From contig CAXNAA020000170.1 in the NCBI GenBank assembly GCA_964200075.2, forward strand, positions 1-25,341: a stretch of 25,341 bases of DNA, written 5' to 3'. The translations under genes were made by a program, and so were the position numbers. Of this stretch, positions 19,456-25,341 are shown piece by piece; the first letter of the stretch is position 1, and each line of letters begins with the position of its first letter. Under the pieces are notes generated by a model, which ran no database searches, was not told the DNA's origin, and worked only from the letters and a program-made list of their open reading frames with translations. Source of the stretch: Sphacelaria rigidula (Eukaryota > Phaeophyceae > Sphacelariales).

Positions 19456-20001
19456 CTGATTAACACAGTCACATTCCTGGCGATCAATGGCCGCCGCGAC
19501 CAACCACCACTTATGATCCCGCGCGCACGACAAGTCCACCGCAATCGCCTCATTGATAATCGACGGCCGAACGTATTCCTCAGAATCCAGGTCATAATCG
19601 TTTGCACCGTCTTGCCCACCCGCCTCTGCACGACTGCGCACGTCCTCGCTCAAAACCGAAGCGATTTGGTTCGTGTACGGTGAATTTCCCGGTCGTGCCA
19701 CGCGCAAGTAGTCCACGGCAAGCGTATTGGGGGGATCACTCGACTCTTTGAGCCAGCGAGTGTAGTAGCGCTCCTTGTGTCCAATGTCGATCGCGGCTAG
19801 ACAGCGAAGATCGTGCGCGCTGACCATCCGAACGTCCTGGTTGCGCGTGGATTTTCCAAGCGAGCGAAGTCGTCCGGTCAGGTCAATTGGGTTGCGATTG
19901 ACTTGGGTTCGAATCCAAAGCCACTGTACAACAGCCCGCGCGTAGTCTACGGGTATCTTCAATTCAACACTGCTTTGACGTCGGCCCAGGAGCGCTTGTT
20001 G
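19456..20001 (-). CDS. Large exon, about 180 residues, function unknown
   Basis: The longest exon in the window, within a 224-codon open frame (20124-19450). It ends AIDRQECDCVNQ|GTATGA, a good donor in phase 0. The 5' boundary is uncertain: phase-0 acceptors lie at exon starts 20055, 20001 (chosen, best pyrimidine tract) and 19923. Recognisable stretches include LRCLAAIDIGHKERYYTRWL and YVRPSIINEAIAVDLSCARD. Cys residues cluster at the end. No known domain recognised. Confidence 0.65.
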
Positions 20002-20238
20002 CTGCGTCGGATCATGTATAGGTATGACGTAGTTGTGCCCACGTTTAGCGTACTTCTGATCATGTGCTGTACCTTTGATGTATTTCGCGCCCACTTTTAG
20101 CGTGCGCCCCGGCGCACCTTGCACACCGAAATCGCCCGTTCACACCGAATATGTTCCAGTTTCTTGCGGCGAGATCGTGTCAGTGCGAGTCGAAGAGCTC
20201 ACGGAAAACACAAAGCTTTCTCACAACTTTAGGTTTAC

Positions 20239-20385
20239 CTCATCACCCAGGTACTTGAGTGTTTCGACATCCAAGAAAGGATTCGCCTGCTCCACGGTCA
20301 GACCTCTATTGACAGCATCGTCGGCCATTTGACCAGTCCGAGGGTCGGCAGTACCCGTTGGACAGAAGTAGTTCTCACTGCAAGC
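20239..20385 (-). CDS. Exon, fourth Cys module plus linker
   Basis: Forty-nine codons, strong acceptor (CTCCTCTCCCAG) and donor GAG|GTAAAC, phase 0 at both ends. It starts ACSENYFCPTGTADPRTG: the C-x-x-N-Y-F-C-P-x-G-T-A core is a GCC2/GCC3-like variant (Y-x-C-P-x-G-T). The remainder, GLTVEQANPFLDVETLKYL, has no Cys and looks like a spacer leaving the array. Confidence 0.8.
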
Positions 20386-21821
20386 CTGGGAGAGGAGGCA
20401 ACACAACCGACCAATGGGGATAAATCATTGATGACCTCCAAACTTCGTCGAGATACGAATAACGAGGAGACACGAGGTTAGTGTAATCGGGTGCCATGTG
20501 CAAGGATTTTCAGTCTACTGATGCAAGAATTTGTTCAAGACAATAGTTTCGAAACAGACCTTACTAGAAGCTTGAGTTGGGTTGTCCCAGGCCACGTAAC
20601 CTAGATTTCCAGGGTGTCTCTAGAACCCATTCTTCCAGGATACCTGGGATACCGGCTGTCGGCAGTACCGAATATGCCAGGGTATCTGAGATGTCAACTG
20701 TCGAACGTACTGAATACTCCAGGGTATCTGGGGTGCTGACCGCCGAAAGTATCAAGAACTTTGGTGCACCTGGGATACCGACGGCCACGAGTCCCGAACT
20801 TTCCCTGGTGTCCATCGTATCTACTGCTGACAGTGCGGAGTGATGGTGGGTGCCAAGGGTATCGACTGCCAAAAGTATCGAGTATTCCATAGTAGCCGGG
20901 TTATCGGTCGCCAATGATACCAAGTATTCAAGGGGACCTGACAGGGTACCTGGAATACCGACACTTCACAATATCCCGCCTCGAGCCCTAATGCATTCGC
21001 GCCACCCTTGAAACTCTTGTGCAACGGTCAGCACGTCGAATGTTGGTTCAACAGGTTGTTTCTCATCATGTTTCTGAGAGGCACGTTCCGTTAAACTGAA
21101 CAGGATACAGTAAACTCTGACAACAGGTAAGGAACTCTTTATTGCACCGACGTTTGTCAGAGAAGGGCAGTATTTCCGGAGATGAGACACGTTAGTACAG
21201 TCAAAACGATCTGCAAAAAGAGGGGTTGCTGTGATGCTTTGTCCGGAATAACGCCATAAGGGAGAACCGCAGCGCAATACTGTGCGGTCGAGGCATGGGT
21301 AGGAGTAATTTTCTGTGCCATGAAAGGAAAAAAAGGTGCGGCTATTGCACGTTTGAGTTTCCAAGACCATAGCGTGGAATCCCCAAAGACAGTCCGCACC
21401 GCGGGCAAGCAGGCAAGCAATGGGGCAGCCCTCCGGAAACACTGTAATGCGGAAAAAAACAGGACTTGGATGGAAATGAGTTTCGAAAGCAAAACGACAT
21501 TACCCCCCTGAAAGCTTGACTGTATAAGAATACCTGATTCTCCACGGAGCAAGTCATGATATCGAGATCGACGTTACCAAGGGAGCGCATAGAACGGCTT
21601 GCGGCAAAGAATGCTCGAAGACAGGAATGGGCGAAGGAATATAAATGAACCCTAGTACTTGATACATACGTCAAAGATCTGCTAATATACACAAGTAAAA
21701 AAGTACAAGAAGTGACTTGTAATATCGATATGTGTGTTTTGCACAGAGGTGGTAGCTGTCGGTGAGCACCAGCCGCAACTATACAACAGTTTATCCCTTG
21801 GGGAGCTCTCTCCCTTTGTAC
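20386..21821 (-). other. Intron carrying a 42-bp minisatellite
   Basis: Intron of 1,436 bases. The minisatellite is at 20609-20970. A 208-codon minus-strand open frame (21968-21342) extends from the previous exon's frame through this intron and is not supported beyond the exon. Confidence 0.55.
20609..20970. repeat. Degenerate 42-bp tandem repeat, about eight units
   Basis: Units starting CCAGGGTATCTGGG recur at exactly 42 bases over at least four consecutive copies (from 20635), followed by more diverged ones to about 20970. The tail of the unit resembles GAAAGTATCAAGAACT. Because 42 is a multiple of three, frames stay open on both strands and encode 14-residue pseudo-repeats. Confidence 0.85.
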
Positions 21822-21896
21822 CTGACGATAGGCTTGACCCAGTCCAGTGCCGTCGGTGCACACATATCCCACAGGACACAGGCGCGTGAATTGACC
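21822..21896 (-). CDS. Exon, third C-P-x-G-Y-x-C module
   Basis: Twenty-five codons running GQFTRLCPVGYVCTDG then TGLGQAYRQ, phase 0 at both ends, donor CAG|GTACAA. The CPVGYVC core matches the modules before and after. The acceptor (GTGAAAAG) has a poor pyrimidine tract, so the exon could start elsewhere, but the frame, core motif and phase all agree. Confidence 0.65.
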
Positions 21897-22598
21897 CTTT
21901 TCACGAAAACCCACGATATCAGCGGAACGCACGAGATAAAAACAAAACAGTTCATCAGCCGGATTCAACTATTATAACGAAAACCGGTCCTATCGACGGA
22001 GCTAGCTGGATATCGCTGCTGTCGCCCACACTTCTCTGCAATAAACCTTGGAATATGGGGCGAGGGCTCATTCTAGGTGATCCCGAACATGATTCACAAG
22101 ATCAATGCCTGCCACTACCTATGATCTGTCAAGCCTTGTCGGGCGATCACAACGGCGATAATATCTCCAGTATCACCACCTTTATTGCACTGCTAGTCGA
22201 GCGGTCAGCACGATATCAACCAACGGGCGAATAGAGCCTCTGGGAATAAAAAAAAACATTGTACTCGAGGTACGTTGTGAAGACCTGAATGTGTGCGTTT
22301 CACCACGGATTCGAAAACGGCTGTCAGATAATATTAATCGATGACAACGATTCTACTAGTGCACGTCGAGATAGTGCTAGTGATGACGCACAGGAGCTTC
22401 GCGGTGCGGATGCGTTGCATATCATCTCGTAGCAATAATGGGCATGAACTGGTTGCGCAGAGGGTAAGTACCGTGAAGCACCAACGTCTACTATCGTAGG
22501 TATTGGCCAACACAGGACCAGCGAAACATAACCCTTCGACGGTGAAATACCCCGAAGGTGAACCACGAACGCTCACTGCCATATCTGTATAACATCAC
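21897..22598 (-). other. Intron
   Basis: Intron of 702 bases with no recognisable repeat or gene. Confidence 0.5.
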
Positions 22599-22652
22599 CT
22601 CAGGAGCCTCGAGATCTGGATCAGGCGTGGTGCCAAAATCGCACACATATCC
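22599..22652 (-). CDS. Micro-exon, second Cys module
   Basis: Only 18 codons, GYVCDFGTTPDPDLEAPE, between a strong acceptor (TTATCCCGCAG) and GAG|GTGATG, phase 0 at both ends. Joined to the previous exon it reads PCRE-GYVC, completing a C-x-x-G-Y-x-C core. A very short exon holding one half of a repeat module fits an array grown by exon duplication, though that origin is inference. Confidence 0.75.
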
Positions 22653-23323
22653 CTGCGGGATAACGGGTAAGCCGGCGACATTCGTTCAGGGGTTGGGAGA
22701 GACACCAAGTCGAGCGAACAATGCTTGATGGGCGACCACCGGTTTTGCGTCAGACGTCAACTGGACCACGATATACTTTATTTTTGAAGCACGAACTGTA
22801 TCCTGCAACGACCATACCTGGGCAGGTGATACATATATATATATATATATATATATTGGAAATGCATCGGATTCACCCTAACGAGCGCTGTGGAACTTTT
22901 TGTATTGATAGCGAAGATGTCCTTCGGCTCACGCGCTCTTTGTTCACAATGGCCACACATCACCGCATACCCTTAAACAACAGTGCGCTTTGCAGATTTC
23001 GCAGTGAATTCGGCTTGTTGTACAGTCTCGCCGCTTCACCAGTCCAACAGAGTTATGACAAACAAATACCAAAGAATAAAATATACATCAATATCCTCAC
23101 GACGCATCGAACCATTTCTACTGGTGGTAAGAGGAAACACAGTACGCACGGACAGGCAGTGGCGAACGCACTCATAAAGTGCCTTAGACTTGCAGCAAGA
23201 AGCGCAATGGAGCGCCGGTCACACATCACCGCTGTCTGCATGCTCTTGAGCTTTCAACGCGCGGACATACATGAAACGTATGCCGCATATTTGTGGTAGT
23301 CTTGGCCCTTTGGCCGGTTTCAC
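22653..23323 (-). other. Intron with TA microsatellite
   Basis: Intron of 671 bases between two exons of the Cys-module array. It contains the TA run at 22832-22856 and, on the opposite strand, a chance-length 192-codon open frame. Confidence 0.55.
22832..22856. repeat. (TA)n microsatellite
   Basis: About 25 bases of uninterrupted alternating A/T inside an intron. Likely length-polymorphic. Confidence 0.9.
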
Positions 23324-23437
23324 CTCTCGGCAGGGGAAGTACACGCTCTCCTCGGATTTCGAGGCTTCCTCGCAGATGTAGCCCTCTGGGCAGGCCTCCG
23401 CTTCGGTACTCCCGGTGTCATCACACACGATATCGGC
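23324..23437 (-). CDS. Exon, first C-P-x-G-Y-x-C module
   Basis: Thirty-eight codons, phase 0 at both ends, running from ADIVCDDTGSTEAEACPEGY into ICEEASKSEESVYFPCRE. The CPEGYIC core is the signature spacing of GCC2/GCC3-like (ephrin-receptor-like) cysteine modules. The donor is GAG|GTGAAA. The start after ATTGCAAG is the only phase-0 acceptor I find in this frame. The second half of the last Cys pair continues in the next exon, so the module is split by the intron. Confidence 0.7.
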
Positions 23438-23843
23438 CTTGCAATACATGCATCGTTCCAGATCAAGCGCAATGCGAAACGAAGCGTGAGGATGGATCAC
23501 TTCAAGGCACATGCGACGACACCACGCGCTCGAACTTTCCCACCCAAATCTACTAAAATTGCGAGCAGAGGTAGTGTAGATGGTGATCAACATTCACCAA
23601 AACCGTCTGCATTTGAACGTAGTTAAGAGGATGAAGTTTTATTTGCTGAACAAATACCTTTATCCCCGTGAACGTCAGCAAGACCCCTGCGAGGTGGTTG
23701 CTGTACCCTTGATCCCCATGCAGATGGACCTTCCTGACCTCGTCGAAAAACAGCCAATATACTCGACTGGATTACACGCGCGAGCGAGCTGATGGCTTTG
23801 TATCTATCAGGGATATCGTAACGATATTTGCTTCACCCCGCAC
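23438..23843 (-). other. Intron
   Basis: Intron of 406 bases. The frame of the following exon stays open for about 50 codons upstream of its called start, so a longer exon starting near 23540 is possible, but no phase-0 acceptor is found there. No repeats seen. Confidence 0.45.
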
Positions 23844-23975
23844 CTCACACGTTCCAGGGTACCAGGTATCGCTGAGGAGTGCGATCTGTCTCTGGCCTTC
23901 TTGGTCATGATCTGGGTCAGTGTAGACCATGATCTCTTCATCGGCTGTCGCGTAGACGCTGTCATTGCTCATCAG
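23844..23975 (-). CDS. Exon, acidic ectodomain segment
   Basis: Forty-four codons beginning LMSNDSVYATADEEIMVY and ending LLSDTWYPGTCE, phase 0 at both ends. The acceptor is GACCAG and the donor GAG|GTGCGG. It contains an NDS sequon and one Cys four residues from the end that leads into the Cys-rich exons. Composition is typical of a secreted acidic domain. Family not recognised. Confidence 0.7.
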
Positions 23976-24398
23976 CTGGTCGGGTAGAGTAGCACAGACA
24001 ACGACAGCGTTTCGAGTGCAACACCGATGAGATTTACGACCGACGTTCGCGTGTGGTTTTTACAATCAAGCCAGGGGAAGTTGACAGTGGGTTGTGAGAG
24101 CTTCACACAACATTACCGCCCAGGACGATGCATAAATGCCCCAACTCTGGGTACCTTACTCTTCGTTCACGAGAGCGGTTACAGCACAGATTTCTCTAGC
24201 AGATGATTTCACAACGGAAACTGATATTCTCCCGAGGTCTATCTTGACCTGGTCGAGTAATTGCGCACACCACACGAGCGAAAGTCTTTGATTTGAAGTG
24301 GTTATTCATTGAACTTCAGGCGCTTGCAGTTTCCAAAGGTCAGCCTTGAGTCTGCCGTCGTTTGAAGGCAGGCATCAAGCTGCTTCAGCACTACTTGC
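23976..24398 (-). other. GC-AG intron
   Basis: Intron of 423 bases opening with GCAAGT and closing at GACCAG. I see no repeat or second gene in it. Confidence 0.6.
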
Positions 24399-24578
24399 CT
24401 GGTATCCCGGGGTGCAGTTAAAGCTAGCGTCGTACACCCTGGAGCGCGGAAGGTCGATGAAAAGACTGCCCTTCCCCCAAAAGCCATCGTACTCTTCCTC
24501 ATTCCCATACTCTTGGTGATGAACGCCAGTCTGGATGTCATATTGAGGCCCATAGTAGTCACGCATGCGCTGGTAAAC
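24399..24578 (-). CDS. Exon, Tyr/acid-rich ectodomain segment; ends at a GC donor
   Basis: Sixty codons with a very strong acceptor (a run of C/T ending CTGCGCAG). It begins VYQRMRDYYGPQYDIQTG and ends SRVYDASFNCTPGYQ, with an NCT glycosylation sequon. The best donor is CAG|GCAAGT, a canonical-looking GC-AG intron. The nearest GT (two bases further) would give phase 1 and break the link to the next exon. A dispersed repeat copy lies immediately upstream of this acceptor (24591-24678). Confidence 0.8.
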
Positions 24579-24590
24579 CTGCGCAGGGAG

Positions 24591-24710
24591 GCAGGGGGGG
24601 TGTACTCATGATCATGCTTGCCATAGTCATCAGACCATTGACCTCGCATCCCTACAAAGCCGGGACGGAGCACGCCGGGGTGCATCGAGGGACGGAGGGG
24701 TGCATCGAGG
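24591..24710 (-). repeat. Dispersed repeat copy 4, abutting a splice acceptor
   Basis: The reverse complement matches the plus-strand copy at 4771-4870 closely: both share GGCGTGCTCCGTCCCGGC, then TGTAGGGATGCGAGGTCAAT, then CATGATCATGAGTACACC. The C-rich end of the unit runs into the polypyrimidine tract and AG of the 24578 exon. Upstream, GGGTGCATCGAGG-type units are repeated twice (24677-24712 on the plus strand). Confidence 0.75.
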
Positions 24711-24797
24711 AAGTCGATCGCTAGAGTCAAACCTCATTGACAACGTATCTCTCTGGGGCCGGGGCTTATTTACCATTCAGAATGCTCAAGGATAAAC

Positions 24798-24972
24798 ATC
24801 AGATATACTGTACGCAAAAGTCCCCGTATGCTTAATGAAATCCGCGAATCGTAGTGTGTTCATCTCGGCTTCGGACAATGATGGCAAATCGTCTTCGTTG
24901 ATCGGTTCTTCTGTCCCGACAAGACACGATCTCAGGGCTTGCATGCCATTACGTTGTTGTCGGTGAGATTTG
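24798..24972 (-). CDS. Exon, acidic segment, function unknown
   Basis: It starts after TTTTGCAG with one base completing a split codon (phase 2), then 58 codons. The latter part is strongly protein-like, for example GTEEPINEDDLPSLSEAEMN followed by TLRFADFIKHTGTFAYSISD. The end is set at GAT|GTTTAT (phase 0) because the next exon begins in phase 0. A GTATAT donor 11 bases earlier (exon end 24809) would give phase 1 and does not fit the next acceptor. No Cys module here; one Cys near the start. The first ten codons are the least certain. Confidence 0.55.
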
Positions 24973-25315
24973 CTGCAAAAATCGCCCAACCACCTTTGTG
25001 GCGAGATGTGAAACGGTTTCGGGGCACCTCGAAGCCAGAATATTTTGCTGTATGGTGACCTGATTGCTTTGGAGTACTGCATCATGTGACTTCTTTTGTC
25101 GACACCAGTGCTACGGATCTCGTGGAAAATGGCAAGTCCGCACGTACGTGAAACCAGCGCGTCAGCACATCTCGCACGTGTTTTTTGTTTGTTTCTTCAT
25201 GAGCCTTTAAACGCCCCTCCGTTCCTCGGGTGCTTAACACGTTGTCTCGAGGGTCTAAATCCCCCCTTTCCCCACCGACTCCCCCACCCCCCGGCCCCCC
25301 CCCCCCCCCACTCAC
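24973..25315 (-). other. Intron with G-rich 5' end
   Basis: Intron between the edge exon and the 24972 exon. On the minus strand the first 55 bases after the donor are nearly all G, which appears as C runs on the plus strand at 25261-25310. It ends in the acceptor TTTTGCAG. A glycine-rich open frame across it is an artefact of the G run. Confidence 0.4.
25261..25310. repeat. Poly-C-rich tract
   Basis: Mostly C on the plus strand, mirroring the G tract at the other end of the window. Confidence 0.85.
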
Positions 25316-25341
25316 CGCCCGAGCCTCCGCCAGCCACTCCA
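25316..25341 (-). CDS. Possible partial exon at the right edge
   Basis: The reverse strand reads open up to a consensus donor, CG|GTGAGT, whose GT is at 25315-25314. In the frame compatible with the next exon the codons give WSGWRRLG plus two bases (phase 2). Another frame gives EWLAEARA, which looks at least as protein-like but would need an intermediate exon. The intron that follows opens with an extreme G-rich run. Called on the donor and position alone, so weak. Confidence 0.35.

Larger units (their letters stand above)
1..25341 (-). other. Interior of one giant multi-exon gene, cysteine-rich surface glycoprotein, family not recognised
   Basis: About 30 minus-strand exons can be chained from 25341 to 1 with compatible splice phases: 20 of 28 internal junctions are phase 0, two phase 1 and six phase 2. 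The joined product is about 1,600 residues and is open at both ends. It has four C-P-x-G-Y-x-C type modules, about a dozen N-x-S/T sequons and further paired-Cys segments. One hydrophobic stretch near the window's low end begins a likely membrane helix. This suggests a large extracellular region followed by a membrane part outside the window. The Cys modules resemble GCC2/GCC3 (ephrin-receptor-like) repeats of large protist and algal membrane proteins; I do not recognise the whole protein. One gene is inferred from phase continuity; two adjacent genes cannot be fully excluded without transcripts. Confidence 0.7.

Noticed and set aside
19890-19915. Perfect B-box-like GGGTTCGAATCC on the plus strand
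   Set aside because: It is antisense to the large exon at 20001-19456, has no A box at the right spacing and no tRNA fold.
20564-20923. Minus-strand 119-codon repeat frame
   Set aside because: The frame is open because the 42-bp satellite period is a multiple of three. The exons on each side already join in phase without it.
21342-21968. Minus-strand 208-codon open frame
   Set aside because: Only the first part (21896-21822) is exon-like with the CPVGYVC core. The rest follows a good donor and lacks protein-like composition.
22721-23299. Plus-strand 192-codon open frame
   Set aside because: It crosses the TA microsatellite (giving a Tyr-Ile run), lies inside a well-bounded intron and shows no domain. 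One frame of this length is not surprising over 25 kb on both strands.
25082-25315. Glycine-rich minus-strand open frame
   Set aside because: Produced by the homopolymer G run just after a consensus donor.
1-25341. Prokaryotic or viral origin
   Set aside because: No long frames, no ribosome-binding sites, and pervasive GT-AG introns with phase-consistent exons.

Overview
The window looks like a slice of an intron-rich eukaryotic nuclear genome. There is no long open frame, and no prokaryotic operon structure or ribosome-binding sites. Short open segments on the minus strand are bounded by pyrimidine-rich AG acceptors and GT donors (one GC donor), and they chain together in compatible reading phase from the right end of the window to the left end. 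Introns run from about 80 bases to about 2.1 kb and average roughly 0.8 kb, with phase 0 most common. Near-even base composition, roughly 30 small exons in 25 kb, tRNA-derived SINE-like elements and many degenerate minisatellites would suit a large-genome alga such as a brown alga or another stramenopile. That placement is inference and could be wrong.

I read the window as the interior of one very large minus-strand gene, open at both ends, with about 1,600 residues encoded here. From 25341 down to 1 the product has four parts: (1) an N-terminal-side segment of Asp/Glu/Tyr-rich exons (24972-23844); (2) four cysteine modules of the C-P-x-G-Y-x-C type (23437-20239), resembling GCC2/GCC3 or ephrin-receptor-like repeats; (3) a long series of Cys-containing, N-glycosylation-sequon-rich exons (20001-1908) that I cannot assign to a family; (4) an exon (821-670) ending in a hydrophobic stretch that looks like the first half of a transmembrane helix. 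The simplest reading is a giant cell-surface or flagellar/secretory membrane glycoprotein whose membrane part lies beyond position 1. No promoter, start codon, stop codon or poly-A site of this gene is in view, and I see no supportable plus-strand gene.

The introns hold the rest. There are at least three, probably four, copies of a tRNA-derived SINE-like family (about 3.0, 8.2, 9.0 and 10.1 kb). A separate dispersed repeat has three copies around 4.5-5.0 kb, next to a short run of Ns, and one at 24.6 kb directly upstream of a splice acceptor. Tandem repeats occur with units of about 18 bp (3.57 kb), 16 bp (12.3-12.8 kb), 114 bp (14.64 kb), 33 bp (16.4 kb) and 42 bp (20.6 kb). There is also a TA microsatellite (22.83 kb), and homopolymer G/C tracts lie at both window ends.

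Exon boundaries were called by eye from splice consensus and reading phase. Where several acceptors were possible I partly used phase to choose, so phase agreement at those junctions is not independent evidence. The weakest places are the 5' boundary of the 20001 exon, the small exon at 12014-11960, the links around 11031-8799, the conflicting frames at 7729-7403, and the extreme ends.
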